DNA from: Fidelibacterota bacterium
GTDB lineage: Bacteria > Fidelibacterota > Marinisomatia > SCGC-AAA003-L08 > TS1B11
Direction of reading: 5' to 3'
Assembly (NCBI GenBank): GCA_020346745.1
Contig: CP070787.1
Coordinates: 1,571,608 to 1,619,177 of the forward strand
DNA length: 47,570 nt
Below, piece by piece: positions 20,523-29,700 of this stretch; position 1 is the first letter of the stretch, and every line of letters starts with the position of its first letter. Under the pieces are notes generated by a model that saw only the letters and a list, made by a program, of their open reading frames with translations, was not told the origin of the DNA and did no database searches. Made by a program: the position numbers and the translations under genes.

Positions 20523-20550
20523 GATACGCCCACCAAACGGAGGGCGTATC
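20523..20550. repeat. inverted repeat, possible terminator
   Basis: Perfect 9-nt arms GATACGCCC / GGGCGTATC around a 10-nt loop, 79 nt after the plsC stop. There is no T-run on the plus side; on the minus side the stem is followed by TCATTTTAAT. It could end transcripts arriving from the right or protect the plsC mRNA end. Confidence 0.4.
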
Positions 20551-20679
20551 CACCCGCTAACGGCACCTCTAGCTTGCGGGACATCAAGTAAAGGTGCTCT
20601 ACCAGCAACCCTAACCTCTCTGGACAAAAATCAGGGCGCTGGCTTGTGGCCTGTGCGGTTATTCAGCCACAATGACTCT

Positions 20680-20717
20680 TCCCGGACCTGAGCTCCAAAC
20701 AGGAGTCATGGCCGGGA
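20680..20717. repeat. imperfect hairpin
   Basis: An extended stem of about 15 base pairs: TCCCGG, CC, TGA and CTCC pair in order with GGAG, TCA, GG and CCGGGA around the loop AAACA, with three single-base bulges. It falls inside a non-coding stretch, suggesting a structured RNA or mobile-repeat remnant. Confidence 0.45.
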
Positions 20718-20841
20718 AATCGCAGAAATGACGACCTATCCCGGGATCATTCCCGAAAGAATGATTCTTATTGACCTCCAGTGAATACTTAATAACTTTC
20801 AGCATTCCAAAACAGACCTCTGCCATGGTCATTTCCGCATT

Positions 20842-20928
20842 CAAAAAAATTAGTACCCCGCTGCTGTAACTACTCGATACAACGGGCAATGCCGTAGGGA
20901 GGGTAATAGGCAGGACAGCGGGGTACTA
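20842..20928 (-). terminator. long-loop hairpin followed by T-run (terminator or small RNA end)
   Basis: Perfect 13-nt arms TAGTACCCCGCTG (20851-20863) and CAGCGGGGTACTA (20916-20928) with a 52-nt loop. Read on the minus strand, the closing arm is followed directly by ATTTTTTT, as in an intrinsic terminator. Inside the loop ACGGGCAATGCCGT can form a second small stem. No gene ends just upstream on that strand, so the element may be the 3' part of a small structured RNA. Confidence 0.4.
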
Positions 20929-21374
20929 GACTTAATGCTCTGTAAACACCAATTCATGGTATTAAAGAATTTTTCCTGTTGCTGTCATTGGCGGGCACCC
21001 GAAATCAACGGAAATCCCAGAGAAAATTTTTATCCTGACAGCCATAACTAAGACGCTTCCCGGCGTCTCCTCTCTTCGCGTAACAAATTGAGTACGAGGA
21101 TTAGACAGTAATACTATCAGAAAGGTTGTCAAGAAAATTCTGCCAGTTTTGCGAGACCACAAAGCCACGAGAAATAGTTACAGGTATAATTAATTCCCCT
21201 CGAGAACCCCCTTATCCCTGCTCGATTTTCGGCATATAGATGCTCTCCGTACCCAAGCGATGCCTGCAACCGGGAGCAGTATCTACAGCTTGCGGGAGGA
21301 AATCGGGACTGCCACCGTGAATATTCCCTCAATGGCTGTCTCTATGGACCAGGAGGTATCTTAGTACAGACGAT

Positions 21375-21402
21375 AAAAAAGGGGTGTTGAACAACACCCC
21401 TT
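21375..21402 (-). terminator. rho-independent terminator of the exbB-exbD-exbD-tonB operon
   Basis: Arms AAGGGGTGTTG / CAACACCCCTT pair around a tiny loop; on the minus strand the stem runs straight into TTTTTT. It lies about 40 nt after the tonB stop and is the clearest terminator in the window. Confidence 0.9.
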
Positions 21403-21442
21403 CGAAAACGATCCTGTGATCAGCTAGTAGTGGATAGTCAGA

Positions 21443-22081
21443 CTAATTTTTTAACCGAAAGTTCACCGGGATGGAAATCCAGACCCCGACAGCCCGGTCA
21501 CGTTGTTTTGCAGGCTTGAATCGGGTGCGCCTGATGGCATCAGAGGCCGCTTCATCCAGGCCAGTATTCGGGATGCCCTTCAGGACAACCGTCTCCTGTA
21601 CTTTCCCCTTGTTATCGACGAAAGCCTGAATGATAACGGTGCCTTCGATTCCGGCTTCCTGAGCAATCTCCGGGTAACGCACGTTTCTCTGGATCGCAGC
21701 ATAACCACCTATGGGCTCAGGCGGCTCATCATAGGGAATGAACCGAATAGTTGGTCCCTCTTCTGGAGGCGGTGGGGGTGCTTCCCAATCGAAGCTTTCC
21801 AAGTCTGTCTCTTCGATGGTGATATCCTCGGCGATATCCTCGTCTTCAGACTCTACCGGGATGGAGGGCCGTGACGGGGGTGGGGGAGCTTCAAACTGCT
21901 GCGTCGGTGGAATGTCGACAGTCTCAACTACCTCATCTATGGTCTGCTCAAGAATCGCCTTCTCCCCTAAAAAGCGCGGAAATATGTAGAACACCACCAC
22001 AATAAACAACACGACCCCGATGCCGATAAGGCGCACCCTGACAGGGTACCGCTCGGCGAACTCGTCCTTATGGACCGGCAA
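21443..22081 (-). CDS. tonB: TonB-family energy transducer
   Basis: Transfers proton-motive energy from ExbBD to outer-membrane receptors. 212 residues: short cytoplasmic N-terminus, membrane anchor at about 16-35 (VRLIGIGVVLFIVVVFYIF), and a periplasmic linker rich in Pro and acidic residues (FEAPPPPSRP, WEAPPPPPEEGP). The C-terminal TonB domain is at about 130-212 with VRYPEIAQEAGIEGTVIIQA, GIPNTGLDEAA and TRFKPAKQRDRAVGVWI. It starts 2 nt after the second exbD and ends the operon just before a terminator. Confidence 0.95.
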   Translation of the reverse strand: MPVHKDEFAERYPVRVRLIGIGVVLFIVVVFYIFPRFLGEKAILEQTIDEVVETVDIPPTQQFEAPPPPSRPSIPVESEDEDIAEDITIEETDLESFDWEAPPPPPEEGPTIRFIPYDEPPEPIGGYAAIQRNVRYPEIAQEAGIEGTVIIQAFVDNKGKVQETVVLKGIPNTGLDEAASDAIRRTRFKPAKQRDRAVGVWISIPVNFRLKN

Positions 22082-22083
22082 AG

Positions 22084-22494
22084 CTAATTCCCCCTGGATA
22101 AAGCTGCATAGTTGACCTTTAAGGCATTGGCATGTCGGAATTCCTGCTGCACATCCATGATGGTCTTCATATGCGTGTCCCGATCCGCTTTGAGCGAAAT
22201 TGTCAGCCGGGGATTCTCCGCAATCTTAGCATAGATGACATGGCGGATGTTAGGCACGGGTACTCGCTTATCATCTATGGACACCAAACCAGCCTTGGAG
22301 ACCCATACATGAGCAGTATTACGCTTGAACTCCAGTTTCTCAATCTTTGTGGCACTAGGAAGAATAAGTTGAAGCCCCTCGAACTCACGTAAGACTGTTG
22401 TGACCATGAAAAATACCAGAAGCATGAAAATGATGTCTGGCATGGATGCCGTAGGAATTTCAGATTTGACTTCAGTTTTGGCTCGAAACTTCAT
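22084..22494 (-). CDS. exbD: ExbD/TolR-family biopolymer transport protein (second copy)
   Basis: 136-residue inner-membrane protein with one N-terminal helix after a short cytoplasmic tail. IPTASMPDIIFMLLVFFMVTT contains the conserved membrane Asp (PDI) needed for proton flow in ExbD/TolR. The periplasmic domain follows (VSIDDKRVPVPNIRHVIYA, LTISLKADRDTHM). It works with ExbB and TonB in one complex. Two different exbD genes in tandem are common in Bacteroidetes-like operons; the two copies here are clearly diverged. Confidence 0.93.
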   Translation of the reverse strand: MKFRAKTEVKSEIPTASMPDIIFMLLVFFMVTTVLREFEGLQLILPSATKIEKLEFKRNTAHVWVSKAGLVSIDDKRVPVPNIRHVIYAKIAENPRLTISLKADRDTHMKTIMDVQQEFRHANALKVNYAALSRGN

Positions 22495-22520
22495 CTCCGC
22501 CTATCAGCTACTGCCGCTCC

Positions 22521-22916
22521 TTAGAAATCAGGCTCCGCAATAGAAATGCGTGGGGCACCAGCCTGTTTGAGCTGATCCAACACATCGATATATACCTGGT
22601 GCTTGGTCTGTGAGTGGGTTTTCACAGAGACGATGAGCCTATCATTCTGAGCCAGCATGTTTTTGATACGCCCCCGCAACTGGTTAAGAGGGATCAACTC
22701 CTCATCCAGCAATATCTGTCCGGTAGCATTCACGAGTACCTTGGTGATATTCTTCGGGTTGACTTCCAGTTCTTCCCCAATGGCCGGTAGCAACTGGCCG
22801 ATTCCTTTGTCCATACTGATCGTTGTGGTCACCAAGAAGAAGACCAAGAGCAGAAAGGCAATATCTGCCATGGAAGCGGAGGGTATTTCTTTGAGTTTTG
22901 ACCTTCTGCGTTTCAT
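22521..22916 (-). CDS. exbD: ExbD/TolR-family biopolymer transport protein (first copy)
   Basis: 131 residues, same layout as the neighbouring copy: basic start (KRRRSKLKEIPSAS), then membrane helix MADIAFLLLVFFLVTTTI with the conserved Asp, and a periplasmic domain (ILLDEELIPLNQLRGRIKNML, LIVSVKTHSQTKHQVYIDV). It lies 30 nt after exbB and 26 nt before the second exbD. Together the two probably form a mixed ExbD dimer in the ExbB pore; that is an inference. Confidence 0.93.
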   Translation of the reverse strand: MKRRRSKLKEIPSASMADIAFLLLVFFLVTTTISMDKGIGQLLPAIGEELEVNPKNITKVLVNATGQILLDEELIPLNQLRGRIKNMLAQNDRLIVSVKTHSQTKHQVYIDVLDQLKQAGAPRISIAEPDF

Positions 22917-22946
22917 AAGGAACCGCGCCCGTCTTCAAATAATCGT

Positions 22947-23573
22947 TTAGGTCTTTAGTTTGCCCGCGCGTTCGAGGTCCATAATCGTCTCAACCAGGGT
23001 TTCCGAACCCTTCTCCATATCTACGATATGACCTTCGATCATATTCAGCGCGATATTCTGGAAGAACTGGAGAACAACCGCTACAATGAGACCGAAAGCA
23101 GTAGTAAGAAGGGCAATGGAAATACCTGCGGCCACAACAGCAGGACTGATATTATTGGCATCCTTGATGTCATTGAAGGCCTTGATCATACCGACCACCG
23201 TGCCCAGAAAGCCAAGCATAGGAGCCGTACCAATGAAGAATGAAATCCAGGCCATGTTCTTTTCAAGATTGGCCATTTCAATGGTACCGCGGGCCTCAAT
23301 TGCCTTCTCCGCTTCGGAAGCACCCAGACCAATCCGCTCTAGAGCCGCAAGGAAAATGTTGCGTACCGGTCCTTTGGCTTCATCACACCTGGCAATCGCA
23401 GCTTCCACGCCAGATTCCTTCAGTGTGCTGGCAACATCATTCGTGAAGACCTCTACATTGATATTACCTTTTAGCAGGTGGTAAAGGCGTTCAATGGAAA
23501 AAGCGATACCCGCTACCCCCAAGATCAGAATAGGCCACATGAAACCACCACCCTGGAGAAAGTAATCTACCAT
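22947..23573 (-). CDS. exbB: ExbB/TolQ/MotA-family proton channel
   Basis: 208-residue polytopic inner-membrane protein that forms the pentameric proton channel powering TonB. TM1 is at about 9-27 (GGFMWPILILGVAGIAFSIE). The conserved ExbB region includes MAWISFFIGTAPMLGFLGTVVGMIKAF and VVAAGISIALLTTAFGLIVAVV with the signature Thr/Pro and Gly residues. First gene of the exbB-exbD-exbD-tonB operon, under the promoter at 23660-23688. A GGAGG lies 14 nt upstream of ATG, farther than usual. Confidence 0.95.
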   Translation of the reverse strand: MVDYFLQGGGFMWPILILGVAGIAFSIERLYHLLKGNINVEVFTNDVASTLKESGVEAAIARCDEAKGPVRNIFLAALERIGLGASEAEKAIEARGTIEMANLEKNMAWISFFIGTAPMLGFLGTVVGMIKAFNDIKDANNISPAVVAAGISIALLTTAFGLIVAVVLQFFQNIALNMIEGHIVDMEKGSETLVETIMDLERAGKLKT

Positions 23574-23659
23574 AACACTCTATCTAACCTCCGTCTAATT
23601 TCCATATAGGTAGGCCATGCTCATTCAAATAGCATCAGACCCCTCGAAAACGGCCTAGC

Positions 23660-23688
23660 ATTTTAAATACGGCGTCAAGGAATGTCAA
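23660..23688 (-). promoter_or_regulatory. sigma70-type promoter of the exb/tonB operon
   Basis: Minus-strand TTGACA (23688-23683, perfect consensus) and TAAAAT (23665-23660) spaced by exactly 17 nt, about 87 nt before the exbB start. No obvious Fur-box-like palindrome was seen overlapping it. Confidence 0.72.
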
Positions 23689-23701
23689 TTTGTAAAGAAC
23701 C

Positions 23702-25297
23702 TCAGCGTAAAGCCAGTAAATCTCGAGCTTGATCGAATAAATCCATGGCAGCCTTAGCCTGCCTGTCTTGATCCAGACGCACTCTGATCTGTGCTTCACG
23801 ATCCCATATCAGGCCCGCTACCTCGCTTGCTACTCGGTTCACAAGAAAATCCCAATCGGTTTCCAAGGGCTCGGCCTCGACTTTTTCTCCATGTTTACGC
23901 AACCAGGCAGCCAAGCGGGTGCGCTCCTCTTCGGTGCGGTCATATCCCACCAGAAAGGCACCCACATCAGGATATTGACCGTTCAGTTCCGCTGCCCGAC
24001 GCTCAGCGTATTGATAGATCAACCTCTCAGGATTATTGAGCAACTGGATTGTCTGGTCGGAAAGATCCAGATTCCAAGGCACGGGTTCATCAGGAAAAAT
24101 CCCGCCACCACCGTAAACCAACCGCCCAGCCCGCGTTCGATAACGAGGCAGGGTGGCCCGTAACGAATCCTGGACTTTAGGATCAGCTGACCGGGATATC
24201 AGGTCATGATAATACTTGTCGGTCCCCTCTCCATATGGCCGCTGGATGAGCCGACCACTCGGTGTATAGTATCGACCTACGGTCACCCGCAGAGCTGAAC
24301 CGTCACTTAGACGCCACTGACGCTGGACAAGCCCCTTGCCGAAACTGGTTTCCCCAACGATGAGGGCACGATCCAGATCCTGGAGGGCACCGGCCACAAT
24401 CTCACTGGCGCTGGCTGAGCCTCTATTGATTAACACAATGACCGGGTATTGAGGGTGGGTACCAACCTGATGTGCCATGTGAACCTGATCCATCCGGGAA
24501 TCACGTCCCAAAGTGAAAACCAGCGTGTCTTCCTTGGCAATAAACTTATCTACCACCCCAACTGCCTGCTCCAGATATCCACCGCTGTTATTACGCAGAT
24601 CTATAAGCAGGCGCGTCATACCTTCAGCTTCCAGCTCCCGTAGCGCAGCTTCCACCTCCTCGCTTGTGGAGCTGGAGAACCGATTAATAAGAATATAACC
24701 AGTCTTCTCATCCAACATAATGGAAGCGAGGACGCTATAAATGGGGATATCGTCTCTCACGATGGTAAAGGCGAGCGGTTTCTCCAGTCCCGGCCGTCTG
24801 ACCTTTAGATTAACTGAGGTACCTCTTGGACCTCTCAAGGTCTGCATGACTTGTTCCTGAGAGAACTTGTACGCCGATTCGCCGTCAATCTCCACAATCT
24901 TGTCCCCCGGCCGCAGCCCAACCCGGTCTGAAGGACTCCCCGCCACGGGCGCGATAACCGTGATCCAGCCATCAATAACGTCGAACTCGATCCCGATGCC
25001 CTGAAACTTGCCAACAAATTGCTCATTGATGGCGTCAAAACGTTCTTTCGGGATATAATTGGAATGGGGATCAAGGCGTTCCAGAAGACCGTCAAATGCC
25101 CCCTCCATGACATCATCCCATACCACAGCATCTACATAATTCTCGTTGACCAGGCTGATGATCTCCTGGAGAGTATTGAGTTTCCGATACAGATCACTGG
25201 TGCGTCCGGCTGGTTGAGACCGGAGATCAGCTCCCGTCAGAACGAAGAAGATGATGCTCGCGACCACGCCAAGCACCAGTAAGCGTTTCTTTCTCAT
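23702..25297 (-). CDS. S41-family C-terminal processing peptidase
   Basis: Periplasmic tail-specific serine protease (CtpA/Prc family), about 531 residues. A basic N-terminus and hydrophobic anchor (MRKKRLLVLGVVASIIFFVLTG) come first. The N-terminal helical region holds EIISLVNENYVDAVVWD, followed by a PDZ domain (IAPVAGSPSDRVGLRPGDKIVEIDG). The catalytic S41 core has LLIDLRNNSGGYLEQAV, the nucleophile Ser in NRGSASASEIVAGAL and the catalytic Lys in GETSFGKGLVQ. A ~140-residue C-terminal extension follows. I prefer ATG at 25297; an upstream in-frame GTG at 25312 is possible. It follows the barrel protein gene by about 100 nt. Confidence 0.95.
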   Translation of the reverse strand: MRKKRLLVLGVVASIIFFVLTGADLRSQPAGRTSDLYRKLNTLQEIISLVNENYVDAVVWDDVMEGAFDGLLERLDPHSNYIPKERFDAINEQFVGKFQGIGIEFDVIDGWITVIAPVAGSPSDRVGLRPGDKIVEIDGESAYKFSQEQVMQTLRGPRGTSVNLKVRRPGLEKPLAFTIVRDDIPIYSVLASIMLDEKTGYILINRFSSSTSEEVEAALRELEAEGMTRLLIDLRNNSGGYLEQAVGVVDKFIAKEDTLVFTLGRDSRMDQVHMAHQVGTHPQYPVIVLINRGSASASEIVAGALQDLDRALIVGETSFGKGLVQRQWRLSDGSALRVTVGRYYTPSGRLIQRPYGEGTDKYYHDLISRSADPKVQDSLRATLPRYRTRAGRLVYGGGGIFPDEPVPWNLDLSDQTIQLLNNPERLIYQYAERRAAELNGQYPDVGAFLVGYDRTEEERTRLAAWLRKHGEKVEAEPLETDWDFLVNRVASEVAGLIWDREAQIRVRLDQDRQAKAAMDLFDQARDLLALR

Positions 25298-25402
25298 CAG
25301 TATCTTATCCACTATTTAGATATTGAATCCCAGAAGTCGTGGGTGTCATTTTCAACACCCTGGCTAATTTTGCTGCCCCCTGTTTGGAGATCTGGAGAGC
25401 TC

Positions 25403-26182
25403 CTAGATTCCCAAATAGAACATGACTCGTACGGCCAGTGCATTGAAGCTACTGGCACTGGGGGCTTGAATCTTTCCAAAATCGTTAAGGGTCCAACCAT
25501 TGGGTGGAAGTGAACCTACGTTATAGCCTGCACTCATGCGCAGGCCAGCGCGATCAAGAAACTGCAACTTTACAGCCACGTAGGGCTGAAAGGTAAAAAA
25601 CGTGCCCGACAAGGCTACCGAATAATTGTCTTGATCAATAGTTGCATAGGTGAACTGGCCCTCCCAACTGGGTTCGATATCTTTCTTCCCAAACTGTATA
25701 ACTGCCCGGCTGATGCCAAAAAGCGAACCGGCCGCAATCTCTAAATTACTGAACAGCGGAATCACATATTCCACCGATGCGCTACCGGTCATGAGGGCCA
25801 CTTTGAGGTCTACCCGAAGATCAGTGGTAGTATCCACACGCGCCACGCTCTTGGACCCTAATCCCACATAGGCGCCCACGCGCCAATTACCGGAAACATT
25901 GCCAAAACCCTCAGCTCCATGAAGCACTAGGAAGCTGCCTAATGACGAAATATCCTCTTCGCTGAATCCCAGGCCGCTGGTTCCGAGCAAACCGGTGCTG
26001 GTTTCATCCGAGCCCATGAGGTTAAAAGGAAAACTCTTTGCTATGTCAAATAATAGAAATGAGGGGGTATAACCAATGCCACCGCCAAAGTACTCTTCCG
26101 TCGAAAACGGGACGTCACGTTGAGAGTAAAGAGCAGATACTAGAACAAATATCAGACAGTAGGATGAAAGCGATTTTGGCAT
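25403..26182 (-). CDS. probable outer-membrane beta-barrel protein
   Basis: 259 residues, not matched to a named family. The N-terminus (MPKSLSSYCLIFVLVSALYS followed by Q) is a signal peptide. The mature part has alternating amphipathic strands with glycine turns (GVGIGYTPSFL type, WRVGAYVGLGSK, VALSGTFFTFQPYVAVKLQFL, GLRMSAGYNVGSLP). It ends in AVRVMFYLGI, a hydrophobic terminal strand as in barrel proteins. It is likely integral to the outer membrane with around 10-12 strands. It precedes the S41 protease on the same strand; whether they cooperate is unknown. Confidence 0.7.
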   Translation of the reverse strand: MPKSLSSYCLIFVLVSALYSQRDVPFSTEEYFGGGIGYTPSFLLFDIAKSFPFNLMGSDETSTGLLGTSGLGFSEEDISSLGSFLVLHGAEGFGNVSGNWRVGAYVGLGSKSVARVDTTTDLRVDLKVALMTGSASVEYVIPLFSNLEIAAGSLFGISRAVIQFGKKDIEPSWEGQFTYATIDQDNYSVALSGTFFTFQPYVAVKLQFLDRAGLRMSAGYNVGSLPPNGWTLNDFGKIQAPSASSFNALAVRVMFYLGI

Positions 26183-26280
26183 GGGTTACTCCATGTTATT
26201 GTCATCTTTAGACCAAGATAATAGCAGAACTTTCGTACTCCTAACAATAGGAGTAGCGCATAAGATCGAACTACCCGTAA

Positions 26281-26541
26281 CTAGAAAGTAAAATATAAGC
26301 GGATTCCCTGCACCCAACAATTCATTTTTAGAGAGGGGTTCCCAGCCGACATCCTGCTATCATAAGGCCATCCTAAACACAAGACGTATACACCCGACAA
26401 GCTGCAATCCCCGTCGATAACCAAGGTCAGTCCCTGAGCGGTGCGCCGGAACCCGGCACTGATCGCGAGCAGCACCGAACCTGCCGCCAGATATACAGAT
26501 CCCTGAAAAAAACACAGCCTCAGACCGGCAATTCCCGATAG
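26281..26541 (-). pseudogene. possible remnant of a barrel-protein 3' end
   Basis: An 86-codon minus-strand stretch after a TAA, with no good start codon. It has alternating hydrophobic strands (GSVYLAAGSVLLAISAGF, GLTLVIDGD, LSGVYVLCLGW) and a final GIRLYFTF, the type of aromatic C-terminus used for outer-membrane insertion. It lacks a signal peptide and most of a barrel. It may simply be chance; the call is tentative. Confidence 0.22.
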
Positions 26542-26629
26542 GTCAAGTATCCAGCATTAATGTATCATAGGGCCACATCCATTCAAATTTGCCCATAAAT
26601 GAGCCAATATAAGGTTTATAACCTTTTCC

Positions 26630-26658
26630 TTGCATAATCATACTGCGCCGTCTAATTT
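26630..26658 (+). promoter_or_regulatory. possible promoter of the FG-GAP/Ig-like protein
   Basis: TTGCAT (26630-26635) and TAATTT (26653-26658) with 17-nt spacing upstream of the plus-strand gene, giving a leader of roughly 85 nt. Both hexamers deviate from consensus. Confidence 0.4.
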
Positions 26659-26751
26659 TTTAAAAATGAATACCAACCGATAAGGCATGGCAAATTCAGG
26701 AGTCACCTACCAAAACTCTCATTCACCTAATAAAAAACGTTAAGTCTTAAT

Positions 26752-29700
26752 TTGAATAGTTTGGGTACTCGTCTCAACATCATCAGCGCCACAATATTAC
26801 TAACCAGCTTCCTTTCCGCTGAAATAACGGTCAAGCAGGTTATAAATGGTAATCAGACCGTTCGTATTTTGGAGGGAGGATGGGACTACAACGGCAATAA
26901 CCAGCTAGAAGTGCTGGCACTCCACGAGCCTGTCGATTCCCTGACACCATCCGAACTGGCCTACTATGAGCTGAACAACCATGATACACTCACAGCGCTT
27001 TGGCGTTATCCGCTAGGTATAGAGACACTCTCCGTATTCGTAGATGCTGCTGTTACTGACCTTGATGGTGACCAGCAGCCAGAACTTGTTGCCCTGCTCC
27101 TCTTCCAAACATTGGAAGAAGAATCTGATCCCTCCTGGCTCTGGGTGTTCAAGTGGGATGCTGAGACCAACATATTCGCTACCGAGCCGACTGCCAAGTG
27201 GAACCACCGTGGCCGGGGCATCTCCTATTTGCGTCCTCGCCAATTGGCAGTGGCCGATCTGGATCTAAACGGTGACGATGAGTTGATTATCGCCACTGGT
27301 AGCCCGGACAGGATGGTACTGATCGCCAACTGGGAACCTGACGGTATGCATGTCCTCAAGGAGTTTCGCGCCCGTCATATAGCCAGAGGTCCTTGGCCCT
27401 TCAGTCTTGCCTTAGTGGATTTCAATGGGGACATGCGAACAGACATTCTAGCCGTAGGTCACGGGAAACCGCAAGCCTTGCCAGCCTACCTGAATAGTCG
27501 AGAAGGCTACAGTGCCGTGTCCGTTCCGATTGACATAACCGAAGCCATCCTGCCTGAAGTGGTAGCAACAGCCGACCTGAACGGCGATGGGGAGGAGGAA
27601 GTCATCCTGGCCCATGCTGACGGATCGCTCACTCTGGTCAGTATGGCTGGCCCCGGTATTAGCGCTACCGTTCTGGATACCGAGATCCCAGATCTCGTCT
27701 ACATCGCCACGACTGACCTGGATGGAGACGGAGCAACAGAAATGATCTTCCTCCAGGCAAACGGCACTGTAACTACAACTGATACACGATTTCTAGAAGC
27801 TATCACGAGTGAGCAAACCCTGTCGCGGCTACCGGCGCATGCAACTCCGCCCATCCGCTACTACTCATTCGCTGTTCTCCCAGCCCAAGTGGACCGCCCA
27901 TCACTCATCATTTTGCCCGTACACACAGCAACCGGTTCGTTCATAGTCTACACTGAGATCGGGGAACCACAACCGCCGCAGGTGATCCCGCCCCCGGGCA
28001 TCACGCCCACGGGGATACCCTCAGGTGAAGTTATCGCTGAGGAAACAGTTCCGTCCGCCGAAGCAGAACCTCTCATGATCCACGAAGAAGACCGGGAGGT
28101 ATATTTCCCTGATAGGACCCTTGCCCACGATCCCAGAGCGCTACCCGCACACAGATCACCAGATTTCCTGCTATACCCTGGCGACGAGTTCGCTTACGAC
28201 GTATTGGGAGAACGGATCGAGCGATTTGCCGGCTTCCGCTTCCTCCGAAAAGCGCCCGATATGGTATTCAACTATCAGCGCCAGGCCGTTGTATGGCAAC
28301 CAACTATCGAGCACCTGGGTGCCTGGCATGTGGAATACGAGATTACTTATGACATCGGTGTCAGGCCTGAGGCGATGGTGACCGATTCCGTCCTGATGCC
28401 TGACAGGGAGGTGGTTCGGAATCAGATCCTCCTTTACGTTAACGACAAACCCCGGATCACCAGCGAGCCTGGAACATCGCAGCTGCTGGCCGGGCATCTG
28501 TTCGCTTATCGGATCCAGGTGGAGGATCGTAACTCGGATGCACGCATCGACTATCGTCTGGAGTCAGGCCCCAAGGGCATGACCATCGAGCGGAATGGAA
28601 TCCTCTCCTGGCGAACCGATGAGACGCACCATGATGATTATCAAGTGGTGATCTCAGTCAGTGATGGCTTTGACAAAGATGTCCAATCCTTTCCGCTCAA
28701 CGTCAATGCACAACTGACTATCACCTCAACAGCCTCCCACGTTGCTCATGTCCAGAAATTATATCAATACCAAGTGGACTTCTTTCAGCCGGGATCAAAA
28801 AGGGATCATGTCTTCTCATTACTTAAAGCGCCAGAAGGCATGAGCATCAATCAGAGCGGCCTGATCAGCTGGACACCCACTCCCGCCCAGATCGACACCC
28901 AGCAGTTTCATGTTCATATCACCGACGGCACCGCCGAAGATGACCAGAGTAGCTGGATCTATGTAAACGCCCAACCTAAACTGATCAAGGTACCACCGCG
29001 GGCCGTGGCGTTCCTGGCCGGGGATACCCTGCGCCTGGCTTTTGAAGGCCGGGATCCCAATCCGGGACAAGCGCTCAATTGGGGCCTGACGAGCGGCCCG
29101 GTAAACATGACCATCGACTCCGTCGGCAATCTCATCTGGCCAACCACATTTCAGGACCTTGATGCCACCCAATACACGGTTGAACTCAATGATGGGATCG
29201 ATAGAACACTGTTCAGGGGCATTGCGTTCGTGAACAGTCCGATCAGCATCACTTCCCTACCTCTGGATTCAGCCGTTGTGGGACAGGCCTACCGCTACGC
29301 CGTCGGGATCCGGGATGACAACAGGAGCAGCCTGCTCAAGCTCCGACGCCCCACTGTGGTCACCGATCTGGACCGGACACTTGCTTACCAAGTAGAGCTC
29401 CAAGATGACAAATTCAAACGGGACCTTCCACGATACCTGGAACAATTCAGGGACCTTAAGAATATTTTCATCAACAAACCTCGCCGACCGCAACCTGGAG
29501 AAGTAGCGGAAGCAGCTCGTATCGATCTTAAGCAGCACGTAAAACATATCTTTGTGGACGAAGACCGGCTGATGCTGGTCATCCACAGCCCCAAACAGGG
29601 CTTGGTGGAACTTGAAGACGTACTGTGGGAATTCTTCCAGGGTGGCAAAGGCATCATGCCCCAATACGCTGCGGAACGGATTCCCTTTATCCACTACAGC

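Larger units (their letters stand above)
20445..21442. other. 1-kb intergenic region rich in inverted repeats
   Basis: Between plsC (plus) and tonB (minus) I find no convincing gene. Three minus-strand frames of 67-76 codons exist (20659-20889, 20962-21168, 21129-21332) without family support. The region holds several inverted repeats (20523-20550, 20680-20717, 20851-20928), one copy of an 18-nt repeat (20617-20634), and the terminator of the exb/tonB operon at the right end. Confidence 0.6.
26183..26751. other. divergent intergenic region
   Basis: 570 nt between the barrel protein gene (minus) and the giant FG-GAP/Ig gene (plus). It contains a short minus-strand open stretch (26281-26541) that may be a relic of a barrel protein, an inverted repeat AAGGTT-TAT-AACCTT at 26611-26625 and a promoter-like pair at 26630-26658. 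Confidence 0.5.

Noticed and set aside
20445-21442. Known RNA genes (tRNA, tmRNA, SRP RNA, RNase P RNA) in the long gap
   Set aside because: I looked for their conserved core sequences by eye and found none; a covariance search would be needed to be certain.
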